DNA from: Streptomyces parvus
Lineage (GTDB): Bacteria; Actinomycetota; Actinomycetes; Streptomycetales; Streptomycetaceae
NCBI RefSeq assembly: GCF_014648875.1
Contig: NZ_BMRY01000002.1
Span: forward strand, 841,961-905,960
Length of the DNA: 64,000 nucleotides
Direction: 5' to 3'
In this document: piece after piece, positions 15,807 through 23,732 of the stretch
How the letters are laid out: each line of letters starts with the position of its first letter
Numbering within the stretch: position 1 is the first letter of the stretch
The notes under the pieces: model-generated
Told to the model about the DNA's origin: nothing
Databases searched by the model: none
Seen by the model: only the letters and a program-made list of their open reading frames with translations
Translations under genes and position numbers: made by a program

Positions 15807-15827
15807 CACCCGATCCGGAGGCGCCCC

Positions 15828-16619
15828 ATGACCTCGCTCGACACTGTGCTCGACAAGGACGGCGTACGGCTCACCGTCGACGATGCCGTCGCCACGGTGA
15901 CGCTCACCAACCCGGCCAAGCGCAACGCTCAGTCTCCCGCTCTGTGGCGGGCGTTGACCGAGGCCGGACGGGCGCTGCCCGGTACGGTGCGGGTCGTGGT
16001 GCTCCGCGGCGAGGGCAAGTCCTTCTCCGCGGGCCTCGACCGGCAGGCCTTCACCCCCGAGGGCTTCGACGGCGAGCCGTCGTTCCTCGACATGGCGCGC
16101 GGCCCGGAGGCCGAGCTCGACGCGACCATCGCCGAGTACCAGGAGGCGTTCACCTGGTGGCGCCGCAACGACCTCGTGTCGATCGCGACGGTCCAGGGCC
16201 ACGCCATCGGCGCCGGCTTCCAGCTCGCCCTCGCCTGCGATCTGCGGATCGCCGCCGAGGACGTGCAGTTCGCCATGCGCGAGACCAGCCTCGGTCTCGT
16301 TCCCGACCTCACGGGCACCCACCCCCTGGTGAACCTCGTGGGGTATGCCCGCGCGCTCGAAATCTGCGCCACGGGCCGCTTCGTCCACGCGGAGGAGGCC
16401 GAGCGCACCGGCCTCGCCAACCTCGTGGTCCCCGCCGACCAGCTCGACGCGGCTGCCCGCGACCTCGCGGGGGCCCTGGTGGCAGCGCCCCGCGACGCCG
16501 TCGTCGAGACGAAGGCCCTCCTCGCCGGTGCGCTCTCGCGCGACTACGAACAGCAGCGCGTCGCCGAGCGCGCCGCCCAGGGCCGCCGGCTCCGCGACCT
16601 GGCGGGCATCACCGACTGA
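15828..16619 (+). CDS. Enoyl-CoA hydratase/isomerase family protein
   Basis: This is a crotonase-fold protein of 263 residues, cytosolic, acting on a coenzyme A thioester. The ATG at 15828 follows GGAGG at six bases. The oxyanion-hole segments are GEGKSFSAGLDRQAF (about residues 62-76) and VQGHAIGAGFQLALACDLRIA (about 122-142). The next segment, MRETSLGLVPDLTGTHPLVNLVG, carries the position where hydratases have a catalytic Glu; here an Asp (VPDLTGT) is present. Hydration of enoyl-CoA in fatty-acid beta-oxidation is the default reading, but an isomerase or another crotonase reaction is possible. It stands alone, with an inverted repeat in its upstream region. Confidence 0.88.
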   Translation: MTSLDTVLDKDGVRLTVDDAVATVTLTNPAKRNAQSPALWRALTEAGRALPGTVRVVVLRGEGKSFSAGLDRQAFTPEGFDGEPSFLDMARGPEAELDATIAEYQEAFTWWRRNDLVSIATVQGHAIGAGFQLALACDLRIAAEDVQFAMRETSLGLVPDLTGTHPLVNLVGYARALEICATGRFVHAEEAERTGLANLVVPADQLDAAARDLAGALVAAPRDAVVETKALLAGALSRDYEQQRVAERAAQGRRLRDLAGITD

Positions 16620-16636
16620 CGCCCCGGCGGGGGCGG

Positions 16637-17488
16637 TCAGGCGTCGGTGCGGCCGGGCTCGCCCGCCGGCGCCCCGCCCGGCCCCACCACATCCGTGACC
16701 AGCACCGACACCGGCAGCCGTTCCTCCGTGACCGCCGCCACCGCCGTACGCACCGACCGGGCGACATCCAGCGCCCGGCGGTCCCCGGCCGTCGCCACCT
16801 CGACCCGGACGTGGTCCCGCGCGGTATGTACCGGGCTGCCCAGGACCCGGGTCAGCGAGACGACGCCCGGCGTCCCGGCGGCCGCCGTCGCCACCGGGTC
16901 CTGCGGCTCCGCGATCCCTGCGGTCGGCGCGGCCGGGGACGCGGTCACCTGATCGGACGCACCGCCCTCCAGCAATGCCGTCACCGTCAGGTCCACCTCG
17001 GTGATCTCCAGGCCCAGCCGGGCGGCGGCGGCCGTCAGGAGTGCCGCGCGCAGGGCCGCCGCGGTGTCCGGCAGCGGCCGGTCCGGGACCGCCGAGAACT
17101 CCGCCTCGATCCGCAGCGGCCCCGTCGGCAGAGCGCTCGGCGGAGCCGGAGGCGCCTTTGCGCCTCTCCTGCCCACCGCGCCTCCTCGGTCCGCCGGGGC
17201 TTGCGGTCCGCCGGGGCCGCCCCCGCCCCCGGCCCTCGCGCCCGTCACCGTACCGACCGCCACCGAGTCCTCCCCGGGGGCCGCCTCCACCGCCAGGCCG
17301 ATCCTCAGCTCCCCGAGCACCGCCCCGGGACGGGCCGCCGCCCCGCGCAGCACCGACGCGGCAGCCGTCTCGGCGATCCACACCCCGTCCGCCGGATCAC
17401 CCAGCGGCAGCAACCGGCCGAGACCCAGCCGTTCCCGTACCCCAGCGGTCCATCCGTCGGCCCTCCGCGGGCCCCGCTCCGTCGTCAT
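16637..17488 (-). CDS. Hypothetical protein with Asp23-like segments, divergent from the Asp23 operon
   Basis: The start is taken as ATG at 17488 (MTTERGPRRADGW), giving 283 residues. No membrane segment is seen. The C-terminal part reads RALDVARSVRTAVAAVTEER then LPVSVLVTDVVG. This resembles the last helix and strand of the Asp23 protein encoded next door (ADVARDVRENVVSAVERMTG then VEVNIAVSDV). The first half (WIAETAAASVLRGAAARPGA then LGELRIGLAV) also fits an Asp23-type strand-helix order, so the protein may be a degenerate tandem of two such units. A glycine/proline-rich linker lies near the middle. Streptomyces homologues carry uninformative names. It is divergent from the Asp23/AmaP operon and probably works with it. 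Confidence 0.7.
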   Translation of the reverse strand: MTTERGPRRADGWTAGVRERLGLGRLLPLGDPADGVWIAETAAASVLRGAAARPGAVLGELRIGLAVEAAPGEDSVAVGTVTGARAGGGGGPGGPQAPADRGGAVGRRGAKAPPAPPSALPTGPLRIEAEFSAVPDRPLPDTAAALRAALLTAAAARLGLEITEVDLTVTALLEGGASDQVTASPAAPTAGIAEPQDPVATAAAGTPGVVSLTRVLGSPVHTARDHVRVEVATAGDRRALDVARSVRTAVAAVTEERLPVSVLVTDVVGPGGAPAGEPGRTDA

Positions 17489-17582
17489 CGCCCCAGCCTG
17501 CCGCATCCACGGCGCGGGATGGGGAAAGCGCACTTAACGTGGGCAGGGAAGTCCACCCCCTGTCCCGAAGGGAAGAGCGGCG

Positions 17583-18053
17583 ATGACTGAGAGTTCCCAG
17601 CGCAACAACCCCGGCGGCGGTTCGGGCGACAAGTCCCTCGGCAAGCGCGGCGGCGGTGACCCCGGGACCCGGGGCCGTACGACCATCGCCGACGGCGTCG
17701 TCGAGAAGATCGCCGGGATGGCGGCACGCGATGTCGTCGGCGTCCACGCCATGGGCAGCGGCCTGTCGCGGACGTTCGGCGCGGTCCGCGACCGGGTCCC
17801 CGGCGGCGGCAAGTCCGTCACCCGCGGTGTGAAGGCGGAGGTCGGCGAGTCCCAGGCGGCCCTCGACCTGGAGATCGTCGTCGACTACGGCGTGTCCATC
17901 GCCGACGTGGCCCGGGACGTCCGCGAGAACGTCGTCTCCGCGGTGGAGCGTATGACGGGTCTCGAAGTCGTCGAGGTCAACATCGCGGTCAGCGACGTCA
18001 AGCTGCCCGACGAGGACGACGACGAGGACGAGACCGAGCAGCGGGTCCAGTAG
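17583..18053 (+). CDS. Asp23/Gls24 family envelope stress protein
   Basis: The 156-residue protein is cytosolic or membrane-associated through partners. After a Gly/Arg-rich N-terminal 35 residues, the Asp23 domain shows TTIADGVVEKIAGMAARDVV then GVHAMG (about 38-62). The core strand-helix part follows: LDLEIVVDYGVSIADVARDV, then RENVVSAVERMTGLEVVEVN. The end is acidic (DEDDDEDETEQ). In Firmicutes Asp23 is tethered under the membrane by AmaP and linked to cell-wall stress. It heads a five-gene plus-strand run here (17583-19898) that includes a second Asp23 protein, a DUF6286-like protein and AmaP. Confidence 0.92.
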   Translation: MTESSQRNNPGGGSGDKSLGKRGGGDPGTRGRTTIADGVVEKIAGMAARDVVGVHAMGSGLSRTFGAVRDRVPGGGKSVTRGVKAEVGESQAALDLEIVVDYGVSIADVARDVRENVVSAVERMTGLEVVEVNIAVSDVKLPDEDDDEDETEQRVQ

Positions 18054-18098
18054 CCCTTCCGCACCTTCCGTCGCACGGCAGTTGAGGAGAGAGACACG

Positions 18099-18290
18099 AT
18101 GAGCATGGCTGTCGCCGGTCTGCTGGCCGGCATGGCGCTCGGGTTCGCCGGATACTTCGGTGGCTTCGGAGCCTTCGTCCTGGTGGCCGCGCTGGGCGCG
18201 ATCGGCTTCATCGCCGGCCGCTTCCTGGACGGTGACCTGGAGCCCGGCGACTTCTTCCGGAGTCGCGAGCGCGGCGACCGGCGACGGTGA
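18099..18290 (+). CDS. Small membrane protein of the Asp23 operon
   Basis: The 63-residue protein is almost entirely one glycine-rich hydrophobic hairpin, VAGLLAGMALGFAGYFGGFG then AFVLVAALGAIGFIAG (residues 5-40), followed by a charged tail (RFLDGDLEPGDFFRSRERGD). Its TGA overlaps the GTG start of the next Asp23 gene. A GAGGAGAGAG ribosome site precedes the ATG. Short proteins of this kind accompany Asp23 genes in actinobacteria, probably as membrane partners. The Gly-x-x-Gly pattern suggests helix packing. I know of no assigned function. Confidence 0.85.
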   Translation: MSMAVAGLLAGMALGFAGYFGGFGAFVLVAALGAIGFIAGRFLDGDLEPGDFFRSRERGDRRR

Positions 18291-18637
18291 CGGCGGTGAC
18301 CGGCCGGGTCGCCGCCGCCGAACGGGGCGAGACCCGGATCGCCGACCGAGTCGTCGCCAAGATCGCCGCCCAGGCGGCGAAGGAAGCGGTCGAGGAACCG
18401 CCCGCGGACGGGGCGTCCCCGCGTGCCACGGTCACCGTGCACCGTGACGCCGCCCGGGTCCGGGTCAGCCTGGAGCTCGGCTACCCCAGCGACATCGGCC
18501 GCCAGTGCGGTGCCGTACGCCGCCGGGTCGCCCAGCGGGTCAAGGCGCTGGCCGGCATGGAGGTGCCCGAAGTGGCCGTCCAGGTCGAACGGCTGCACCC
18601 CGCCGGAGCGAACGCCGCACACGGGAGGATCCGATGA
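18287..18637 (+). CDS. Second Asp23/Gls24 family protein
   Basis: The GTG at 18287 overlaps the previous stop and gives 116 residues. The Asp23 pattern is repeated in shorter form. TRIADRVVAKIAAQAAKEAV is at about 16-35. ATVTVHRDAARVRVSLELGY is at about 47-66, then GRQCGAVRRRVAQRVKALAG and VPEVAVQVERLH. It lacks the acidic tail of the first Asp23 protein. Its TGA overlaps the ATG of the next gene (ATGA). Two different Asp23 proteins in one operon suggest a hetero-oligomeric layer under the membrane. Confidence 0.88.
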   Translation: MTAVTGRVAAAERGETRIADRVVAKIAAQAAKEAVEEPPADGASPRATVTVHRDAARVRVSLELGYPSDIGRQCGAVRRRVAQRVKALAGMEVPEVAVQVERLHPAGANAAHGRIR

Positions 18638-19314
18638 CCGAACCCGGCGAACCGACCGGCTCCACCCGGCGGATGCCCACCGTGGAGCAGAGCGACGACG
18701 CGCACACCCCCGCCCCGGACGGGCCGGCCGATGCCCGTGGACCGGTCCCGACCCTGGAACAGGGCGACGGCCGGGCCGGCCGCTTCTGGTCCGCGCGCCG
18801 GGTCCCGGCCGCGCTGCTGGCCCTCGTGCTCCTCGGCGCGGCCGGACTGCTCCTCTACGACATCGCCGCCGTACGGGCCGATCACCCGGCCATGCAGTGG
18901 CGCCGCTCGCTGGCCGACGGCCTGGCCGAACAGCGCCTGGACGACACCCCCGTGCTCGTCGGCGCCGGGGTGGCCGCGGCGATCGGTCTCTGGCTGATCC
19001 TGCTGGCCCTCACCCCCGGACTGCGTGACCTGCTGCCGATGCGCCGCGACCGCGCCGACATCCGGGCCGGACTCGACCGCACCGCCGCGGCCCTCGTGCT
19101 GCGGGACCGGGCCGTCGAGGTGTCCGGCGTGCAGTCCGTACGGGTCAGGATGGGACGGCGGAAGGCGAAGGTGCGGGCGCTCTCGCACTTCCGGGCACTC
19201 GACGACGTACGGACCGACCTGGACGCCGTGCTGAAGGAGGCCGTCCGGGAACTGGGCCTGGCCAGGCCGCCGGCCCTCTCCGTCCAGGTGCACCGACCGG
19301 CGAAGAAGGGATGA
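18634..19314 (+). CDS. DUF6286-like two-span membrane protein with Asp23-type C-terminal domain
   Basis: The ATG at 18634 overlaps the previous stop and gives 226 residues. A polar N-terminus of about 50 residues precedes two membrane spans, VPAALLALVLLGAAGLLLYD (about 57-76) and LVGAGVAAAIGLWLILLALT (about 109-128). The C-terminal 90 residues face the cytosol. They carry an Asp23-like strand-helix pattern: VSGVQSVRVRMGRRKAKVRA then HFRALDDVRTDLDAVLKEAV and ALSVQVHR. This matches the architecture that Streptomyces annotations call DUF6286, close to AmaP. It probably anchors the Asp23 proteins to the membrane. The TGA overlaps the amaP start. Confidence 0.85.
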   Translation: MTEPGEPTGSTRRMPTVEQSDDAHTPAPDGPADARGPVPTLEQGDGRAGRFWSARRVPAALLALVLLGAAGLLLYDIAAVRADHPAMQWRRSLADGLAEQRLDDTPVLVGAGVAAAIGLWLILLALTPGLRDLLPMRRDRADIRAGLDRTAAALVLRDRAVEVSGVQSVRVRMGRRKAKVRALSHFRALDDVRTDLDAVLKEAVRELGLARPPALSVQVHRPAKKG

Positions 19315-19898
19315 GCCGCATGCGCTCCACCGTCAACCGGGTCCTGCTGGCCCTGGCCGGGCTGGTGCTGGTCGTCGTCGGCGGAGCCGTGCTCGCCACC
19401 GGACTCGGCGCGTCCGTACCGTCCTGGTGGCCCTGGGACGGCAGACACGACGTGCTGCTCAGCGCGGCCGACCGGCACCGCTGGCGCGACGACGGCTGGT
19501 GGTGGCCGACGGTGATCGCCGTCCTGGCCGTCCTCGTGGTCCTCGCCCTGTGGTGGTTCCTCGCCCAGCTCCGCCGCGGCCGGCTCACCGAGATCCTGGT
19601 GGACAGCGGCGACGGCGAAGGGGCCCGGCTGCGGGGCCGCGCCCTGGAGGGCGTGCTCGCCGCGGAGGCGGGCGAACTGGACGGAGTGGCCCGCGCCCAG
19701 GCGATGCTGACCGGCCGCCGCACCGAGCCGCGGGCCCGGCTCCGGCTGCTGATGGAGCCGCACGCGGCCCCGCTCGGCACGCTGAACGCGGTCGCCGACG
19801 GGGCGCTGGCGCACGCCCGAGTCTCGGCCGGTCTGGGCGAGCTCCCCGCCGAGGTGCGCCTCAAGGCCGTCAAGCACCGCGCGGAACGGGTGTCCTGA
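19311..19898 (+). CDS. amaP: Alkaline shock response membrane anchor protein AmaP
   Basis: The 195-residue protein has two N-terminal spans, VLLALAGLVLVVVGGAVLAT (about 11-30) and ViaVLAVLVVLALWWFLAQL (about 65-84), joined by a short external loop rich in Trp and Asp. They are followed by a cytosolic domain with LTEILVDSGDGEGARLRG and LRLLMEPHAAPLGTLNAV. This is the AmaP layout: a membrane hairpin plus an Asp23-binding domain. It is the last gene of the 17583-19898 unit and overlaps its predecessor by ATGA. A second in-frame ATG lies at 19320. Confidence 0.88.
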   Translation: MSRMRSTVNRVLLALAGLVLVVVGGAVLATGLGASVPSWWPWDGRHDVLLSAADRHRWRDDGWWWPTVIAVLAVLVVLALWWFLAQLRRGRLTEILVDSGDGEGARLRGRALEGVLAAEAGELDGVARAQAMLTGRRTEPRARLRLLMEPHAAPLGTLNAVADGALAHARVSAGLGELPAEVRLKAVKHRAERVS

Positions 19899-19926
19899 CG
19901 GCCCTTCGGCGTACCGGAGCCTGTCG

Positions 19927-20682
19927 TCAGAAGCCGTGCCGGAACCCGCCGTCGACCGGGACCATGATCCCCGTGAGGTACGAGGCGGCGGGGGAGAGCA
20001 GGAAGGCCGCGGTCTTCCCGAACTCCTCCGGCGTCCCGTAGCGCCGCAGCGGGATCCGCGCCTCGTTCGCGGTACGGGCGGCCTCCGCGTCGCCGGACAG
20101 CGCGTCCAGCTCGCGGACCCGGTCGGTGTCGATCCGGGCGGGCAGCACGCCCACCACCCGGATGCCGCGCGGGCCCAGCTCGTCGGCGAGCGACTTGGCG
20201 AAACCGGCGAGACCGGGACGCAGCCCGTTGGAGATGGTCAGCCCTGCGATCGGCTCATGGACCGACCCGGAGAGCACGAAGCCGATCACGCCGCCCTCGC
20301 CGAGCGCGGCCGCCGCCGTCCGGGCCAACCGCACCGCACCGAGGAACACCGTCTCGAACGCCGTCTGCCACTGGTCGTCCGTGTTGTCCGCGAGGAAGCC
20401 GGGGGCGGGTCCGCCGACGCTGACGAGGATGCCGTCGAGCCGCCCGAAACGTTCCCGCGCGGTGTCCACCAGGCGCTGGGCGGCGCTCGGGTCGGCGTTG
20501 TCGGCGGCGAGCCCCAGCACGTCCCCGCCCAGCTCGGCGGCGGCCTCCTCGACGGACTTCTCGTCCCGGCCGGTGATGATCACTTTCGCGCCGTCGGCGG
20601 CCAGCGCCCGTGCCGTGGCGTTGCCGAGGCCCCGGGTCGCTCCGGTGACGATGTAGACGCGGTCCTTCAGTCCAAGATCCAT
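19927..20682 (-). CDS. SDR-family protein lacking the usual Tyr/Lys catalytic pair
   Basis: The 251-residue Rossmann protein has a standard cofactor site TGATRGLGNATARALAADGA (about 13-32) and NAD-type downstream sequence (LGLAADNADPSAAQ). It ends with the common FLLSPAASYLTGIMVPVDGG. The catalytic region reads GFVLSGSVHEPIAGLTISNG then LRPGLAGFAKSLADELG. Where classical members have YxxxK, this one has a Leu/Thr-x-Ile-Ser-Asn-Gly-Leu-Arg pattern. A subgroup with this SNxLR signature exists among bacterial SDRs. Its chemistry is unclear, and it may be a binding protein or use another residue. The GH15 gene lies four bases downstream on the same strand. Confidence 0.88.
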   Translation of the reverse strand: MDLGLKDRVYIVTGATRGLGNATARALAADGAKVIITGRDEKSVEEAAAELGGDVLGLAADNADPSAAQRLVDTARERFGRLDGILVSVGGPAPGFLADNTDDQWQTAFETVFLGAVRLARTAAAALGEGGVIGFVLSGSVHEPIAGLTISNGLRPGLAGFAKSLADELGPRGIRVVGVLPARIDTDRVRELDALSGDAEAARTANEARIPLRRYGTPEEFGKTAAFLLSPAASYLTGIMVPVDGGFRHGF

Positions 20683-20686
20683 GGCC

Positions 20687-22480
20687 CTATCCTGCCGGGT
20701 CGTCCCCGGCCAGGTCGACAGCGGAGTTCACCAGTCCGATATGGCTGAAGGCCTGCGGGAAGTTGCCGAGCTGCCGCCCCGCCGCCACGTCGTACTCCTC
20801 AGCCAGCAGCCCCATGTCGTTGCGCAGCTGAAGCAGATGCTCGAACAGCTCCCGCGCCTCGTCCGGCCTGCCGATCCGCTCCAACGCGTCCACCAGCCAG
20901 AACGAGCAGGCGAGGAAGGCCCCCTCATCGCCCGGCAGTCCGTCCACGGAGGCGCCCTCGGTGCTGTAGCGGCGGACCAGCCCGTCGCTGCCCAGCTCGG
21001 CGCGGACCGCGTCGACCGTGCCGATCACCCGGGGGTCGTCCGGCGGCAGGAACCCGGTCCGCACGATGAGCAGCGTCGCGGCGTCCAGCTCCCGTGACCC
21101 GTAGGACTGGGTGAAGGTGTTCCGCTCGGGGTCGTACCCCTTCTCGCAGACCTCGGCGTGCACGGCGTCCCGCATGGCCCGCCACCGGTCGGCGTCGCCG
21201 GGCAGCTCCGGGTTCTCCTCCAGCGAGCGCACCGCCCGGTCGGCGGCGACCCAGGCCATCACCTTGGAGTGCACGAAGTGCCGCCGCGCGCCCCGGATCT
21301 CCCACAGCCCCTCGTCCGGCTCGCGCCAGCTCGACTCCAGGAAGCCCAGCAGGCTGAGCTGGAGGTTCCAGGCGTGCGGCTTGTCGTCGAGCCCGGCGAC
21401 GCGGGCCAGCCGGAGCGCGTCGATGACCTCGCCGTACACATCGAGCTGACGCTGCCGCACGGCCGCGTTCCCGATCCGCACCGGACGGGAGTGCTCGTAT
21501 CCGGCGAGCCAGGGCAGCTCCATCTCGGGGAGCCGGCGCTCGCCCGCCAGCCCGTACATGATCTGGAGGTCGGCCGGGTCCCCGGCGACGGCCCGCAGCA
21601 GCCAGTCCCGCCAGGCCTCCGCCTCCGCCAGATAGCCGGCCGAGACCATCGCCCCGAGGGTCAGCGTGGCGTCCCGCAGCCAGCAGAAGCGGTAGTCCCA
21701 GTTCCGTACGCCGCCGATCTCCTCCGGCAACGAGGTGGTCGGGGCCGCCACGATGCCGCCGGTCGGGGCGTACGTCAGCGCCTTGAGCGTGATCAGCGAA
21801 CGCAGCACCGCGTCGCGGTAGGGCCCCTCGTACGTGCACCGCTCGGTCCACTTCGCCCAGTCGTGCAGCGTGTGCTTCAGCGCCTTGTGCGGGTCGATCA
21901 GCTTCGGGCGCGGCGAGTGCGAGGGGTGCCAGGTCAGTACGAACGCCACGCTCTCGCCCTCGGCGACGGTGAACGAGGAGCAGGTGCTGAACTGCTGGCC
22001 CCACGTCTTGACCGGCGGCTCGCTGCGCAGCCACACGGAGTCGGGTCCCGCGACGGCGACCCGGTGGCCGTGGGACTTGCGCACCCAGGGCACCACGGAC
22101 CCGAAGTCGAAGCGCAGCCGCAGCACCGAACTCATGTCGACGGTGCCGCTGACACCCTCGACGATCCGCATCAGGTCCGGCGCCTTGTCGCGCTGCGGCA
22201 TGAAGTCGACGACCTTCACCGTGCCGGTCCGCGTCTCCCAGTACGTCTCCAGGACCAGGGAGTCCTTCACATACGCACGCCGGGTACAGGTGTCCGAGGG
22301 GCCCGCTCCCTTGGGCGCGATGCGCCAGTGGCCGTTCTCCTCGGTGCCGAGCAGGGCGGCGAAGCAGGCGCCGGAATCGAAGCGGGGCAGGCAGAGCCAG
22401 TCGACGGAACCGTTCCTGCCGACGAGCGCGGCGGTCTGGAGATCGCCGATCAGGGCGTAGTCCTCGATGCGTTGGGTCAC
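20687..22480 (-). CDS. Glycoside hydrolase family 15 protein (glucoamylase/trehalase type)
   Basis: The GTG at 22480 gives 597 residues, starting MTQRIEDYALIGDLQTAALV, typical of actinobacterial GH15 proteins. An N-terminal beta-sandwich (to about residue 235) precedes an (alpha/alpha)6 barrel. Barrel signatures are EEIGGVRNWDYRFCWLRDAT (about 283-302) and SWREPDEGLWEIRGARRHF, whose Glu is a good candidate for a catalytic residue, and DEGAFLACSFWLVDALERIG near the end. No signal peptide is present, so it acts inside the cell. Mycobacterial relatives are trehalases; glucoamylase activity on maltodextrins is the alternative. It precedes no sugar transporter, and its neighbour is an SDR protein four bases away, probably co-transcribed. 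Confidence 0.9.
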   Translation of the reverse strand: MTQRIEDYALIGDLQTAALVGRNGSVDWLCLPRFDSGACFAALLGTEENGHWRIAPKGAGPSDTCTRRAYVKDSLVLETYWETRTGTVKVVDFMPQRDKAPDLMRIVEGVSGTVDMSSVLRLRFDFGSVVPWVRKSHGHRVAVAGPDSVWLRSEPPVKTWGQQFSTCSSFTVAEGESVAFVLTWHPSHSPRPKLIDPHKALKHTLHDWAKWTERCTYEGPYRDAVLRSLITLKALTYAPTGGIVAAPTTSLPEEIGGVRNWDYRFCWLRDATLTLGAMVSAGYLAEAEAWRDWLLRAVAGDPADLQIMYGLAGERRLPEMELPWLAGYEHSRPVRIGNAAVRQRQLDVYGEVIDALRLARVAGLDDKPHAWNLQLSLLGFLESSWREPDEGLWEIRGARRHFVHSKVMAWVAADRAVRSLEENPELPGDADRWRAMRDAVHAEVCEKGYDPERNTFTQSYGSRELDAATLLIVRTGFLPPDDPRVIGTVDAVRAELGSDGLVRRYSTEGASVDGLPGDEGAFLACSFWLVDALERIGRPDEARELFEHLLQLRNDMGLLAEEYDVAAGRQLGNFPQAFSHIGLVNSAVDLAGDDPAG

Positions 22481-22550
22481 GCCTGGCGTTTTCCCGAACC
22501 GGGCGGTCGTCAACCAGCCCGTGCCCCCCGACGGGTGTGTGCCGTGAGTC

Positions 22551-23357
22551 TCAGGCGCTCGCCGGCTCGGGCTGCTCGGAGGTGTCGGCCGTGGCCTTCT
22601 TCTCGGCCGCGGCCTCCTCACGGTCGCGCTTCTCCCGGCGTACGAGAACGATCCACCCGACCGGGACGGCGGCGACGAACAGCCACCACTGGACGGCGTA
22701 AGCCATGTGCGGGCCGATCGAGCTGTCGTCGGGGCGGGCGATCTGCTCGGGCAGATCACCGGACGGCACGGGCTCGGTCTGCTCGATGTATCCGCCGAGG
22801 ACCTTCCGGGACAGCAGCTGGGACTGCTGCTCGCTGTTGATCAGCATCACCTGCCGGTCCGGCAGTCCCGCCAGGTCCTTGATGCCGCTGCTGCCGGTCG
22901 TCTCGTCCGCCTTCAGACGGCCGGTGACGGTCACTTCGCCCCGGGGTGCGGGCGGCACGTCGGGGAAGGAGGTCTGGTTCGGCGCGGCCGGGACCCAGCC
23001 CCGGTTGACCAGGACGGTACCGCCGTCCTTGAGGTCCAGCGGGGTCAGGACGTGGACGCCGATGCGGTCGTCGTCCGAGGTCCGGCGGCGGACGACCACC
23101 TCGTGCTCGGTGTCGAACGTGCCCGTCGCGGTGACCGTCCGCCAGTAGTCCGAGCGGGGGACGGTGTGCCCGGTGGAGGTGAGGTCGGTGACGGGGACCG
23201 GCTGCGCGTCGAGGTTCCGCGAGATCAGCGCGTTCTGCTCGACCCGGTGCTCGTGCTTGTGGAACTGCCAGAAACCCAGCTCGATCATCGTCGGGATCAG
23301 CGCGAGGCCGAGCAGGGTGAGGATCACCCACTGCCGGGTCAACAGGAAGCGGTACAC
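22551..23357 (-). CDS. SURF1 family cytochrome oxidase biogenesis protein
   Basis: The start is GTG at 23357 (MYRFLLTRQWVILTLLGLAL), giving 268 residues. The SURF1 plan is clear: one N-terminal span (about 9-28), an external domain, one C-terminal span (GPHMAYAVQWWLFVAAVPVG then WIVLVRREKRD, about 218-240) and a charged tail. The conserved segments LGFWQFHKHEHR, RRTSDDDRIGVHVLTPL, VLVNRGWVPA and HMAYAVQWW are family hallmarks. SURF1 helps insert heme a into cytochrome aa3 oxidase. No oxidase gene is nearby. Confidence 0.93.
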   Translation of the reverse strand: MYRFLLTRQWVILTLLGLALIPTMIELGFWQFHKHEHRVEQNALISRNLDAQPVPVTDLTSTGHTVPRSDYWRTVTATGTFDTEHEVVVRRRTSDDDRIGVHVLTPLDLKDGGTVLVNRGWVPAAPNQTSFPDVPPAPRGEVTVTGRLKADETTGSSGIKDLAGLPDRQVMLINSEQQSQLLSRKVLGGYIEQTEPVPSGDLPEQIARPDDSSIGPHMAYAVQWWLFVAAVPVGWIVLVRREKRDREEAAAEKKATADTSEQPEPASA

Positions 23358-23435
23358 CCCATGACCGTACAACCGGGGCCATGGGGTGCGGCACTCAGGG
23401 GTGCTGCCGGGCAAGCCCGACAATGAGGCGAATCG

Positions 23436-23669
23436 TCACACTTTGTCCACGATGCCCGCCTTCCCTTCGGCGCGGGCGCAGTGGGCGCCGCAGTACCAGT
23501 GCCCGTCGGCCTCGACGCCCTGCCCGATCACCTGGACCCGGCAGTGCTCGCAGATCGGCGCCATGCGGTGGATGGCGCAGGAGAAGCAGTCGAAGATGTG
23601 CACCGCACCTTGTGCGTGCACCTCGAAGGACATGCCGTAGTCGTTTCCGCAAACCTCACAACGTGCCAT
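23436..23669 (-). CDS. Small cysteine-rich zinc-binding protein
   Basis: The 77-residue protein has four Cys pairs: CEVC (4-7), CFSC (about 28-31), CEHC (about 40-43) and CGAHC (about 60-64), with His at several flanking places. This spacing suggests two treble-clef or LIM-like zinc sites. It resembles the group sometimes annotated as prokaryotic metallothionein, but no close characterised relative comes to mind. The ATG at 23669 begins MARCEVCGNDYGMSFEVHAQ. It lies between SURF1 and the exonuclease on the same strand, with about 65-80 bp gaps, and may be independently transcribed. Nucleic-acid or metal-handling roles are both possible. Confidence 0.82.
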   Translation of the reverse strand: MARCEVCGNDYGMSFEVHAQGAVHIFDCFSCAIHRMAPICEHCRVQVIGQGVEADGHWYCGAHCARAEGKAGIVDKV

Positions 23670-23732
23670 GCGCCACAGGGTGGGACGCCGGGCGGCCCCG
23701 GGCGAGCGGCTGCCGGGCGAGTCGTGCCCGGT

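Noticed and set aside
15786..17590. Long open frames on both strands over the enoyl-CoA hydratase and hypothetical genes
   Set aside because: Composition is Arg/Gly/Pro-rich and the frames cross gene boundaries. Real genes with family motifs occupy the other frames.
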